A DNA stretch of 64,000 nucleotides, from assembly GCA_963768885.1 (NCBI GenBank), contig CAVYJN010000006.1, forward strand, positions 496,001 through 560,000, in the 5' to 3' direction. This document shows positions 18,929-26,903 of this stretch, in pieces; within the stretch, counting starts at the first letter, position 1; each line of letters begins with the position of its first letter. This DNA is from DASRIA01 sp963768885. GTDB lineage: Bacteria > Actinomycetota > Thermoleophilia > Solirubrobacterales > JBBDJG01. The notes under the pieces are model-generated. The model did not search any database. It saw only the letters and a list, made by a program, of their open reading frames with translations, and was not told where the DNA came from. A program made the translations under genes and the position numbers.

Positions 18929-19264
18929 CTAGGCGGTCGAGCTCTGGCTGCGGTCGTCCCCGCCGGCTTGCTCGCCGCCGCGGTACTCGGGGAGGTTCTT
19001 GATCCCCTCGCGCGTGGACCACTTCGAGTAGTTGTCCTCGAGCGCGTCGATCAGCTCGCGCACGAACTTCGGCGAGGCGCTGATCCGCGATACCACCACG
19101 CCGGGGATCTCGTCCTCCTCGACCTCGTGGTCGAGCCGCGCGAACGTGATCGTGAACTCGTAGTCGGAGTGGCTGATGTTCGCGAAGTTCGCGTAGGAGC
19201 CGGCCATCGTCTCCGGCGACATGTGCATGTTGATGTGGCGCTCGCGCTCGTTCTCTTCGCTCAA
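18929..19264 (-). CDS. DUF3467 protein
   Basis: A 111-residue conserved protein of unknown function. MSPETMAGSYANFANISHS and FTITFARLD match the DUF3467 pattern, and SRISASPKFVRELIDALEDN is its second conserved half. A Gly/Gln/Ser tail is not conserved. The start is TTG 19264, preceded by a GATACT hexamer 9 bases upstream and no ribosome site. It is divergent from rlmH with a 20-bp gap. Confidence 0.82.
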   Translation of the reverse strand: MSEENERERHINMHMSPETMAGSYANFANISHSDYEFTITFARLDHEVEEDEIPGVVVSRISASPKFVRELIDALEDNYSKWSTREGIKNLPEYRGGEQAGGDDRSQSSTA

Positions 19265-19270
19265 GGCCCC

Positions 19271-19284
19271 ACTAGTATCGCACC
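19271..19284. promoter_or_regulatory. Divergent promoter core for rlmH and DUF3467 gene
   Basis: A TAGTAT hexamer (19273-19278) lies 6 bases before the rlmH GTG. On the other strand the overlapping bases read GATACT, 9 bases before the TTG start of the DUF3467 gene. The centre is the palindrome ACTAGT. Shared -10 bases and lack of ribosome sites suggest a symmetric promoter giving two leaderless transcripts. Confidence 0.45.
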
Positions 19285-19746
19285 GTGCGGCTGCTCCTAA
19301 TCTGCGTCGGGAAGGTCCGGCCGCCGTTCGCCGACGACATCGCCCACTACGAGCGCCTCCTGGGGCGCCACGCCCGGCTCGAGACGGTCGAGCTGGCGGA
19401 GGCCGGCAACGGCCCGGACAGGCCCTCGCGGGCGCTCGCGAGCGAGGGCGAGGCGATCCTCAGGCGGGTCCCGGACGGCGCATACCTGTGCGCGCTGGAC
19501 CGCGGCGGGGACCAGCTCTCGAGCGAGGACCTGGCCGCGTTCATCGAGGAGCGGCGGATGTCGAGGGCGGACCTGTGCTTCGTCGTGGGTGGCCCGCTCG
19601 GCCTCGATCGGCCCGTGCTGGAGCGCGCGGGGCTGCGCCTCGGCCTCGGGCGCGTCACGCTGCCGCACCAGCTGGCCCGCGTGGTCCTGCTCGAACAGCT
19701 CTTTCGCGCGCACAAGATCCTGGCGGGCGAGCCGTACCATTACTGA
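19285..19746 (+). CDS. rlmH: 23S rRNA (pseudouridine1915-N3)-methyltransferase RlmH
   Basis: SPOUT-class methyltransferase that methylates pseudouridine 1915 of 23S rRNA on the assembled ribosome. The 153 residues match family length. The N-terminus RLLLICVGKVRPPF, the SAM-knot sequence FVVGGPLGLD and the C-terminal LLEQLFRAHKILAGEPYHY are all characteristic. GTG 19285 is the start; the region upstream is only 20 bp and holds a divergent promoter. The downstream channel gene follows after 21 bases. Confidence 0.95.
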   Translation: MRLLLICVGKVRPPFADDIAHYERLLGRHARLETVELAEAGNGPDRPSRALASEGEAILRRVPDGAYLCALDRGGDQLSSEDLAAFIEERRMSRADLCFVVGGPLGLDRPVLERAGLRLGLGRVTLPHQLARVVLLEQLFRAHKILAGEPYHY

Positions 19747-19767
19747 CCGTTTGCGAGGAGGAGGGCA

Positions 19768-20653
19768 ATGCCGTCGGGCACACGCATAGTCGAGCGCTTC
19801 GAGCAACGCGTCGGCCTGCGCACGCATCGCGGCCCCGCCGTCGCGCGGCACGAGATGGGGTTCTTCCTGCGCCGCATCGCGCTGCTGGTGGGCTCCGTCG
19901 CACTCCTGGTCCTCGGCGGGCGCGATCGCGTTGTCGGCGTTCGAGGACGTGTCCTACTGGCGCGGGGTGACCTGGGCGCTCGACACGGTCGCGACGATCG
20001 GATCGATTCCCGACACCAGCACCACCGGGGGGGACGCGACCAAGGTCATCCTCACGATCTTCGGCGTGGGTACGATGTTCTTCGTCCTCGTCACCCTCAC
20101 CGAGCTGTTCGTCGCCGGCGATCTCTCGGGCCTTCTCGACGAACGCCGCATGCAGCGCAAGATCTCCCAACTCAAGGACCATTACCTGATCTGCGGCTTT
20201 GGCCGCGTCGGCCGCCAGGTGGCGCAGGATCTGCGCCTGGCCGGCATGCCCTTCGTCGTGGTCGACGACAACCCCGATGTGCGCGAGCACGCCGAGGAGA
20301 TGGAGGTGCTGATCGTCGAGGGCCGCGGCTCCGACGACGAGGTGATGCAGGAGGCGGGAATCGATCGGGCGCGTGCCGTGCTCGCGTGCGTGGACTCCGA
20401 CGCCGAGAACATCTTCGTGACCCTCACGGCGCGCGAGATGCGCCCGGACATCCCGATCGTCGCGCGCGCCGCGGTCGAGTCCTCCGAGCGCAAGCTGATC
20501 CGCGCGGGGGCCAACGAGGTCGTGTCCCCCTACAAGGCGAGCGGCCGCACGATGGCGAGCCTGGCGCTGATCGACCGCGCCGACGGAGCGGACGCCCGTC
20601 CCGTGCGCGACGGCGGAGCCGCGACCTCGCACACATCCACCGGCGCCGCGTGA
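19768..20653 (+). CDS. TrkA-N (RCK) domain ion channel with atypical pore, frameshifted near 19918
   Basis: Two-helix potassium-channel-like protein with a cytosolic NAD-binding RCK domain. Helix 1 (FLRRIALLVGSVALLVLGG) is in the first frame. At about 19918, in a run of Gs, the frame moves by one base and continues AIALSAFEDVSYWRGVTW to the stop at 20653. The pore region reads TVATIGSIPDTS, helix 2 is VILTIFGVGTMFFVLVTL, then the RCK domain with DHYLICGFGRVGRQVAQDL (Rossmann GxGxxG) and acidic VVDDNP. The usual TxGYG filter is missing. The stop overlaps the argS GTG start. Confidence 0.85.
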
Positions 20654-22330
20654 GCCCCTCGCCCGGCGCCAAGCCGGCCTCGCCCCCGGGTCCGGTCGAG
20701 CGCCTGCGCGCGCAGGTGATCGAAGCGGCCGCGCGCGTGCGCGGCGACGGGGGAGAGGGGACCGATCCCGCCCTCGAACGCCCGCCGCGGGCCGAGTTCG
20801 GCGACTTCTCCACGAACGTGGCGATGCTGCTCGCGCCGGCGCTTGAAGGCCTCTCCGCGGGAGGTCGCGGAGCGGGTCGGCGGCGCGCTCGGCGACGGTC
20901 TCGGCAGCCACCTCGAGCGCGTCGAGGTGGCCGGTCCCGGCTTCGTGAACCTGTTTCTCGCGGACGCCTGGTTTCGCAGCGCGCTCGCCGCTGTCAGGGA
21001 ACAGGGCGACGACTTCGGCGCGGGCGCGCTCGCGCCGGAGCTGCGTGAGCGCATCCTCGTGGAGTTCGTGAGCGCGAACCCGACCGGCCCGCTTGAACGC
21101 GGCCGGCGGCCGCCATGCAGCCTACGGTGACTCGCTCGCGCGCGTCCTCGAGTTCGCCGGCCACGACGTGGAGCGCGAGTACTACGTGAACGACTACGGC
21201 ACCCAGGTGGAGCTGTTCGGGCGCTCGATCGCGGCCCGCATGACCGGGGCGCCGGTGCCCGAGGACGGGTATCGCGGCGAGTACGTCGGAGAGCTGGCCG
21301 AGCGCCTGAAGGCCGAGGGCCTCGACCCGGCCGACCTCGATGCCCTCACCCGCCGCGGACTCGAGCTGATGCTGGAGGAGGTGCGAGGCACGCTCGACCC
21401 GCTTCCGCGTGCGACACGACCGCTTCTTCTCGGAACGCTCCCTGCACGAAGCCGATGGTGTGAGCGCGGCGCTCGAGGCGCTCGCCGAGCGCGGCCACGT
21501 CTACTCGCACGAGGGCGCGACCTGGCTGCGCACGACGGAGTTCGGCGACGACAAGGACCGCGTGCTGCGCCGCTCGTCCGGCGAGCTGACCTACTTCGCC
21601 TCGGACATCGCCTACCACCAGGACAAGCGCGGGCGCACCCCGCCGTACGACCGCATGATCAACGTGCTGGGCGCCGACCACCACGGCTACATCGGGCGCA
21701 TGTACGCGCTGTTCGCGGCGCTCGGCGAGGCCGGCCGGCTCGAGGTGATCATCATGCAGCTCGTCCACTTCGTCGAGCGCGGCGAGCGCGCGAAGATGTC
21801 GAAGCGGCGCGGCGACTTCGTGACGCTCGACGAGCTGCTCGACGACATCGGCGTCGACGCCGCGCGGTTCTTCATGGTCGAGCGCTCCCATGACACGACG
21901 CTCGACCTCGACCTCGACCTGGCGCGCGAGCACAGCCAGGAGAACCCGGTCTACTACGCCCAGTACGCGCATGCGCGCATCGCCGGCATCCTGCGCAACG
22001 CCGGCGAGGAGCGGGTGGCGCGCGCGCTGCGCGCCGACCTCGCGGGCGGGCGCGCGGCGCTCGAGCCCGTCCGAGCGCGCGCTGCTGAAGCGCGTCCTCG
22101 AGCTGCCGGGGGAGGTGCTGGTCGCGGCCGAGCGGCGGGCGCCGCACCGGCTCACGGTCTATGCGCATGACGTCGCGTCGGACTTCCACGCCTTCTATCG
22201 CGACTGCCGCGTGGTCGGCGCGGAGCCCGCCGAGCTCGAGGACTTCCGTCTCGCGCTCGCCGATGCGACGCGGCGCGTGATCGCGCGCGTGCTCGGACTG
22301 GTCGGCGTCTCGGCTCCCGAGAGCATGTGA
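20650..22330 (+). CDS. argS: Arginine--tRNA ligase, four frameshifts
   Basis: Charges tRNA-Arg with arginine; essential. The protein is spread over three frames but reads as one ArgRS of about 560 residues: N-terminal domain with EFGDFSTNVAMLLAPAL, then (break about 20845) GPGFVNLFLADAWF and EFVSANPTGPL, then (break about 21093) GRHAAYGDSLARVLEFAGH and YYVNDYGTQ, then (break about 21405) HDRFFSERSLHEADGV, LGADHHGYIGR and the KMSKR loop, then (break about 22065) the C-terminal anticodon-binding domain to SAPESM. Each break is fixed by one base. The class I HIGH position reads LNAAGGR. GTG 20650 overlaps the channel stop; the end overlaps the esterase start. I infer an intact gene with sequence errors. 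Confidence 0.88.
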
Positions 22331-22989
22331 CGTTGGCCGACGGGATCGACGCCCTCGTGCACCGCATCCGGCCGGCGCGCGGCGAGCCCGCCGGGGCGCT
22401 CGTGCTGCTGCACGGGCGTGGCGTGGACGAGGGGGACCTGTACCCGGTGCTGGACGCGCTCGACCCGGAGGCGCGCCTCGCGGGCGCGGTGCCGCGCGGA
22501 CCTCTCACCCTTCCGCCCGGCGGATACCACTGGTACATCGTGGAGCGGGTCGGATTCCCGCACCGCCAGACGTTCATGGAGAGCCACGAGGCGCTGGCAG
22601 GCTGGCTCGAGGCCTTCGCCGGGGAGAGCGGGGTGCCCTGGGAGCGCACGGTGATCGGCGGCTTCTCGCAGGGAGCCGTGATGGCCTACTCGCTCGCGCT
22701 GGCGGCCGGGCGTCCCTCGCCCGCGGGACTGCTCGCGATGAGCGGCTTCGTCCCCGAGGTCGAGGGCCTCGAGCTCGAGCTGTCCCGGCCGGGCCTGCCG
22801 ATCGCGGTCGCGCACGGCACCCTCGACCCGGTGATCGGCGTCGAGTTCGCGCGTGCGGCGCGGCAGCGCCTCGAGGCGGCCGGCAACCGGATGCTCTACC
22901 GCGAGTCGCCGGTCGGCCACGGCATCGACCCGGCCGTGATTCCCGACCTCCGCGCGTGGCTTGCCGCGGCGGTCGAGCTTGCCGGGTAG
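22327..22989 (+). CDS. Phospholipase/carboxylesterase family alpha/beta hydrolase
   Basis: Small serine esterase of 220 residues, apparently cytosolic. The nucleophile is Ser114 in GGFSQGAVMAY, the acid is Asp in HGTLDPVIG and the base is His in VGHGIDP, with LLHGRGVDEGDL forming the oxyanion region. This is the acyl-protein-thioesterase-like family that cleaves short acyl esters or lysophospholipids; the substrate is not readable. GTG 22327 overlaps the argS stop (GTGA). Confidence 0.92.
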   Translation: MTLADGIDALVHRIRPARGEPAGALVLLHGRGVDEGDLYPVLDALDPEARLAGAVPRGPLTLPPGGYHWYIVERVGFPHRQTFMESHEALAGWLEAFAGESGVPWERTVIGGFSQGAVMAYSLALAAGRPSPAGLLAMSGFVPEVEGLELELSRPGLPIAVAHGTLDPVIGVEFARAARQRLEAAGNRMLYRESPVGHGIDPAVIPDLRAWLAAAVELAG

Positions 22990-23046
22990 CGCTATGGCCG
23001 CGCCACGATTGCCTTCGTCGCGCGCGGGTGCGATGCTCACGCGCGG

Positions 23047-23836
23047 ATGAGCGCCTATTCGAAGCGCAACATGCTCGTGGGAGCAGCCTGGATCGGCGGC
23101 CGCGGGGCGGCGCGCGTCGACCGGGATCGCGCTCGCGCCCGTCGCGGGGGTCGCACGCCGGGCGCCCTTCGCGCCGCGTGCGCTCGCGGCCCTCGACGAG
23201 GTGGGGCGGCGCGAGCAGGAGCGCGCGCGCGACGTCGCCGAGCGCTCGCTGGACGTCGCCTTGCACCGCGCGGTCGCCTCGGACTGGGCAAGCGACCTCG
23301 CCGAGCGGCTGCTGACCAGTCCCCAGGCCGACGCGGCGCTGCGGCGCCTGCTCACCGGTCCCGTGGTCGACCGCATCGTCGTGGCCCTCGTCGAGACACG
23401 CGTGGTGGAGCGGGCGACCGCGGAGCTGATCGCCGCGGAGGTCCCGGCGCGGATCCTGGAGCAGGTGCTCGAGGGCCAGGTGGTCGACGAGGTGGTGACC
23501 CGGCTGCTTGCCGACGAGTCGCTCGAGCGGACCGTCGAGACGCTGCTCACGCGCTGGTTCGAGGGCCCCCTCTACGACGAGGTGGTGAACCGCGTGCTGG
23601 CCAGCGCGGAGCTGTGGCGCCTGGTGAACGAGATCGCCCACAGCCCGGAGGTGCTGGAAGCGATCACCGCCGGGAGCGCCAGCATGGCGGGCGAGATGGC
23701 GGATCAGGTGCGACGCCGCACGATCGTCGCGGACGACCTTGCAGAGCGCGTCGCGCGCAGGGTGCTGCGGCGCTCGCAACGCAAGCGCAGCGCCGAGCTC
23801 CCGCCCGGGAACGGCAGTGCGCTCCCTCCGCCTTGA
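23047..23836 (+). CDS. Unrecognised helical protein upstream of RDD gene, frameshifted near 23110
   Basis: I do not recognise a family. It begins MSAYSKRNMLVGAAWIGG, then after a one-base shift at about 23110 continues ASTGIALAPVAGVARRAPF and a long run of amphipathic helices rich in Arg, Glu, Val and Leu (for example LTSPQADAALRRLLTGP, RVVERATAELIAAEV, LADESLERTVETLL). The repeated short helices with conserved Val-Val-Asp-Glu/Arg spacing look like an internal repeat of about 20 residues. There is no signal peptide but the N-terminus and the Ala/Val/Pro stretch could be membrane-associated. It overlaps the RDD gene, which suggests a joint function. Confidence 0.65.
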
Positions 23837-23841
23837 GCGCT

Positions 23842-24348
23842 GTGCCCGACACCACGCTGCACCCCGTGCCCCACACGCCCGCGGCGACCGTCTATGCCGG
23901 CATCGTCACGCGCGCGGTCGCGTTCGCCGCGGACGTCGCGATCGTGCAGGCGATCCTGTTCGCGATCGGCGTCGTCGTGGCGCTGATCATCGGAGCGTTC
24001 AGCAACTTCAACCTCGACGGCGACGTCGAGACGATCCTCGGCGCGACGCTCGCGTGGTTCCTGGCGCTCGGCGTGTACCTGGTCTCCTTCTGGTCGCTGA
24101 CCGAGCAGACACCCGGGATGCGTGCCCTCGGGATCGAGGTCACGACCTGCCAGGGCGAGCGCCTGCCCCTGCGCCGCTCGCTGCTGCGCGCGGTCGGCAT
24201 GGTGCTCGCGGCGCTGCCGCTGTTCGCCGGCTACTTCCTGATCCTGTTCCGCGACGACCGCCGCGGCCTGCACGACCTGCTCGCGCGCAGCGTCGTGCGC
24301 TACGCGGAGCGCAAGCGACCGGCGCGGCCGCTGCACCCCCGCGTTTGA
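23842..24348 (+). CDS. RDD family membrane protein
   Basis: A 168-residue membrane protein with three to four hydrophobic segments. The RDD hallmarks are present: Arg and Asp in GIVTRAVAFAADVAIV (first helix), the EQTPGMRALGIEVTT loop after the second helix, and RRGLHDLLA at the end of the third. Function is unknown; some relatives act as Na+/H+ antiporters. GTG 23842 is used; a TTG at 23833 would overlap the previous stop as TTGA. The 3' end overlaps the next gene. Confidence 0.88.
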   Translation: MPDTTLHPVPHTPAATVYAGIVTRAVAFAADVAIVQAILFAIGVVVALIIGAFSNFNLDGDVETILGATLAWFLALGVYLVSFWSLTEQTPGMRALGIEVTTCQGERLPLRRSLLRAVGMVLAALPLFAGYFLILFRDDRRGLHDLLARSVVRYAERKRPARPLHPRV

Positions 24349-24698
24349 ACGAGCGACCGGACCTCGAGCCGACGCGCCGGACGCTGCTGGCGGCCGAGCG
24401 GACCTGGCTCGCGTGGTGGCGCTCCGGGATCGCCGCGACCACCGCCGCGGTCGGCGTCGGAGGCGTCGCCCCCCAGCTGGTCGAGGGCTCGCGCACGCCG
24501 TACGTGCTGCTCGGCGCGGGTTACGCGGTGCTCGCGGGGGCCGTCTTCGTCGGTGCGCTGGTGCGCCAGCGCACCGTGGAGGACGCGCTCCAGCGGGGGG
24601 AGCACGCGGAGCTCGACCGGAGCTGGATCGTCGCGCTGACGGTGGCCGGCGCCGCGCTCGCGCTCGCCACGCTGATCGTGGTCGTGACCCAGGCCTGA
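24345..24698 (+). CDS. DUF202 family membrane protein
   Basis: A 117-residue protein with the DUF202 pattern: an Arg-rich start with RTLLAAERTWLAWWRSGIA, then helices around AVGVGGVAPQL, YVLLGAGYAVLAGAVFVGAL and ALTVAGAALALATLIVVV. Function of the family is unknown. The start is TTG 24345, overlapping the RDD stop (TTGA), the only in-frame option that gives the conserved N-terminus. It ends the rightward run; the convergent ccdA gene ends 12 bases further on. Confidence 0.82.
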   Translation: MNERPDLEPTRRTLLAAERTWLAWWRSGIAATTAAVGVGGVAPQLVEGSRTPYVLLGAGYAVLAGAVFVGALVRQRTVEDALQRGEHAELDRSWIVALTVAGAALALATLIVVVTQA

Positions 24699-24709
24699 GC
24701 CGGGAGCGG

Positions 24710-25468
24710 TTAGATGTCCTGCCAGAAGTTGAGGCCCCAGTCGTCGAGCAGCTGCTGGGCCTCGATGTTGAGGCGGAACAGCTCTCCGCTGAAGACCAGC
24801 ACGCCGATCCCGATCAGCAGGACGCCGGCGAGCCCGTTGATCAGGCCGTAGTGGCGCCTGATCCACCCGAACGCCGTCGTCGCGCGCGTGAACGCGACGG
24901 CGGTGAGGATGAAGGGGACGGCGAGGCCGAGCGAGTACACCGCGAGCAGGCCGCCGCCCTCGGCGACCGAGTCCTGCGTGGCGGCGAGCCCGAGGATCGA
25001 CGCGAGCGCCGGCCCCACGCACGGGGTCCACGCGATCGCGAACGCGGCTCCGGCGACCAGCGGGCCACCGCTCCCCGCGCGCTCGGCCAGCCCCTGGACC
25101 CGCCAATCGCGGTTCAGCATGGGCACGAACAGGGCCAGCAGGAACAGCGTCCCCATCGCGATGATCGCGATCCCCGCGACCTTCTCCAGCGTCTGGCGGT
25201 TGTCCGACAGCGCGCTGCCGATGCCGGTCGCGGTCATGCCCAGCAGGATGAAGATCGCGCTGAACGTCGCGACGAACAGGCCCGAGCGCACGAGCACGCC
25301 ACGCAGCTGGTCGCCGCGGGTGGAGCTCAGCTCTCCGGGAGTCAGTCCGCAGACGGTGGACAGGTAGCCGGGCACGAGCGGGAGCACGCAGGGGGAGAGG
25401 AACGACACCAGCCCGGCCGCGAAGGCGAGGCCGATGCCAGGCGCGCTCGAGTCCGCGATCACCGGCAC
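24710..25468 (-). CDS. ccdA: CcdA-type thiol:disulfide transporter (cytochrome c biogenesis)
   Basis: Moves reducing equivalents across the membrane to extracytoplasmic thiol proteins. The 252 residues contain six hydrophobic helices. The redox Cys pair is in SFLSPCVLPLVPGY (first helix) and AWTPCVGPALA (fourth helix), both with the Pro-Cys context of the DsbD/CcdA family. GTG 25468 is taken as start, 8 bases after the ccmH stop; a second GTG at 25462 is also possible. Together with ccmH this is a short cytochrome c or thiol-maturation operon. Confidence 0.92.
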   Translation of the reverse strand: MPVIADSSAPGIGLAFAAGLVSFLSPCVLPLVPGYLSTVCGLTPGELSSTRGDQLRGVLVRSGLFVATFSAIFILLGMTATGIGSALSDNRQTLEKVAGIAIIAMGTLFLLALFVPMLNRDWRVQGLAERAGSGGPLVAGAAFAIAWTPCVGPALASILGLAATQDSVAEGGGLLAVYSLGLAVPFILTAVAFTRATTAFGWIRRHYGLINGLAGVLLIGIGVLVFSGELFRLNIEAQQLLDDWGLNFWQDI

Positions 25469-25476
25469 GCCGTCTA

Positions 25477-25947
25477 CTAGAGGTCGTAGCGCGAGATGTC
25501 GCGCCGGAGCCGCTCGGAGTCGCCCGCGCTCAGCTCGACCGCGGGCTCGGCGCCGCGACGGTCGCGGCGCCGCCACCGCATGACCGAGAGCCAGATCGCC
25601 ACGATGCCGCCCAATACGACGAACGCGGGCACGAGGAAGGCCACGATGTCGAACCCGCGCTCGCCCGGGTCGGGCTCGGCGAGCACCTCGGAGCCGAACT
25701 CGGCAACCAGCGCCTGCTTGATCTCGCCCTTGTCGAGCCCGCGGTCGATCTGGGCCCTGATGAAGTCCCGCTGGCGCTCGGCCTGCGGCGAGAAAGCGTG
25801 GTTGAGCGGCACCCCGCAGGTCGGGCACATCACCTCGTCCTCGATGTCGGGAAGCGAGGCCTGCTGGGCGGCCGCCGTGCCCGGGAGCAGCACGGCCGCG
25901 CAGGCAAGGGCCGCGACCGTCGCGAGGAGCGATTTCACAAGGAACAC
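25477..25947 (-). CDS. CcmH/CycL-like cytochrome c maturation protein
   Basis: Membrane-anchored thiol protein that by family knowledge handles apocytochrome c CxxCH motifs. A signal peptide (LLATVAALACAAVLLPGTAAAQ) is followed by the redox motif MCPTCG, a helical hairpin (RQRDFIRAQIDRGLDKGEIKQ) with FGSEVLAEP, and a C-terminal membrane helix (VAFLVPAFVVLGGIVAIWL). In standard CcmH the motif is RCxxC followed by Gln; here it is MCPTCGVPL, so CxxC is kept but flanks differ. GTG 25947 begins the signal peptide; the longer upstream frame is not protein-like. Confidence 0.87.
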   Translation of the reverse strand: MFLVKSLLATVAALACAAVLLPGTAAAQQASLPDIEDEVMCPTCGVPLNHAFSPQAERQRDFIRAQIDRGLDKGEIKQALVAEFGSEVLAEPDPGERGFDIVAFLVPAFVVLGGIVAIWLSVMRWRRRDRRGAEPAVELSAGDSERLRRDISRYDL

Positions 25948-26001
25948 GGTACAGCCGCGGGCTCCGCGGGTGGCCGACTGGGCTCCGTGACGGGCAAGGA
26001 C

Positions 26002-26228
26002 CCGCCTCCCGGCGGATAAGAGCCCGCCCGGGAGGCGGCGAATCGCTGCAGACGACGGGAAGAAAGCCCTTCCCGAGACGACGCGAGGGGCCATCCGTGA
26101 CCCCCGCGTCTTCAAGAGGCGGCGCGCTCTGCCGCCTACATCCCTTAAGACGCCCAGCGCAGGGAAAACTTGCGCGGACGGGAGAAAGAAATTTGCGGGC
26201 CCTCAGGCAGGACCCCGCGGCCGGGTCC
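26002..26228. ncRNA. Cluster of six hairpins between ccmH and tRNA-Gly, possible structured RNA
   Basis: No gene is seen in 25948-26302. Perfect stems are at 26002-26012/26028-26038 (11 bp), 26056-26062/26069-26075 (7 bp), 26080-26090/26101-26110 (10 bp, one bulge), 26117-26123/26131-26137 (7 bp) nested in 26106-26112/26147-26153 (7 bp), 26157-26161/26171-26175, and 26210-26215/26223-26228. The third stem and the outer fourth stem both need 26106-26110, so they exclude each other. On the minus strand this is the 5' leader of ccmH-ccdA; on the plus strand it precedes the tRNA promoter. I do not recognise it as RNase P, tmRNA, SRP RNA or a known riboswitch. Confidence 0.4.
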
Positions 26229-26288
26229 GCTAGCGGTCCATGCATTCCTGTTCGCTTGAGGCGCTCGTTTCTCGGCGATTCCCGCGCC

Positions 26289-26294
26289 TACAAT
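26289..26294 (+). promoter_or_regulatory. -10 element of tRNA-Gly promoter
   Basis: TACAAT, one base from consensus, ends 8 bases before the mature tRNA 5' end. A clear -35 is not seen. Confidence 0.6.
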
Positions 26295-26302
26295 GCGCCT
26301 GC

Positions 26303-26375
26303 GCGGACGTAGCTCAGTTGGCAGAGCGTCGGCTTCCCAAGCCGAAGGTCGCGGGTTCGACCCCCGTCGTCCGCT
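26303..26375 (+). tRNA. tRNA-Gly (anticodon CCC)
   Basis: A complete cloverleaf: acceptor GCGGACG/CGTCCGC with discriminator T, D-arm AGCTCAGTTGGCAGAGC, anticodon stem TCGGC/GCCGA around loop TTCCCAA (anticodon CCC at 26336-26338), and T-arm GCGGGTTCGACCCCCG. CCA is not encoded. It reads GGG codons, which are common in this GC-rich genome. Confidence 0.96.
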
Positions 26376-26378
26376 CTC

Positions 26379-26405
26379 GCGACGCAGCGGGGTTTCCCGC
26401 GTCGT
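26379..26405 (+). terminator. Hairpin after tRNA-Gly
   Basis: CGACGC/GCGTCG (6 bp) encloses a second GGG/CCC pairing, starting 4 bases after the tRNA. No T-run follows, so it may be a processing signal or weak terminator. Confidence 0.35.
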
Positions 26406-26656
26406 AGGTGCCTTCGCGCCCCTCGGACCGCTGTCTCTGTACAACCGCCTGACGCCGCCTGAGCCGCCTGAGAGGGGTTTCGTTTTTCGCGCGTTTTTCG
26501 CGCGCTCGGCATATTTCGCGCTGCCAAGGAGGAATGAGCAACGCCTACGGAACCAAAGGCTTGGCCACAGGCTGGCGCGCTCGGAGAGTTTCCTGGCACC
26601 GGAGCGCGGGGTTCCAGTAGGTTGGCCGACCACGACCCGACTTAAGGAGCATGCCC

Positions 26657-26903
26657 ATGTACGTCAGCGTCATACACCGCGTCTCCGATCCGGAGGGGTT
26701 CACTAAGGCTGAGGACGAAGCGATCGCCGCTGGTTTGCCGGAGGGATTCTCGCTCCCGATTCATGCCGCCGCACGATCACGGGGTCGGCATCTGTATCTG
26801 GGAGGGTCCGTCCGTTGAGGCTGTGAGCGAGCTCGTCGAGTCTGTGGTCGGACGGTTCAGTCAGAACGAGTACTTCGAGATGAGCGTCGACGGTCTGTCC
26901 TGA
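26657..26903 (+). pseudogene. Small conserved-type protein, frameshifted near 26767
   Basis: About 81 residues if one base is removed near 26767. The first part, MYVSVIHRVSDPEGF and LPEGFSLPIHAA, follows an AAGGAG site with good spacing; after the shift it reads DHGVGICIWEGPSVEAV, then VVGRFSQNEYFEM. The two halves together resemble small alpha/beta-barrel proteins in which a Cys-Ile/Leu-Trp-Glu strand is followed by a helix and a short Asn-x-Tyr/Phe strand. I cannot name the family. The surrounding region is less GC-rich and decayed, so this may be a true pseudogene or another sequence error. Confidence 0.5.

Noticed and set aside
26002..26228. RNase P RNA, tmRNA or SRP RNA
   Set aside because: I looked for their core sequences (such as GAGGAAAGTCC for RNase P) on both strands and did not find them.
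26145..26633. Minus-strand frames across tRNA-Gly
   Set aside because: They run through the tRNA on the opposite strand and lack a ribosome site or motif.
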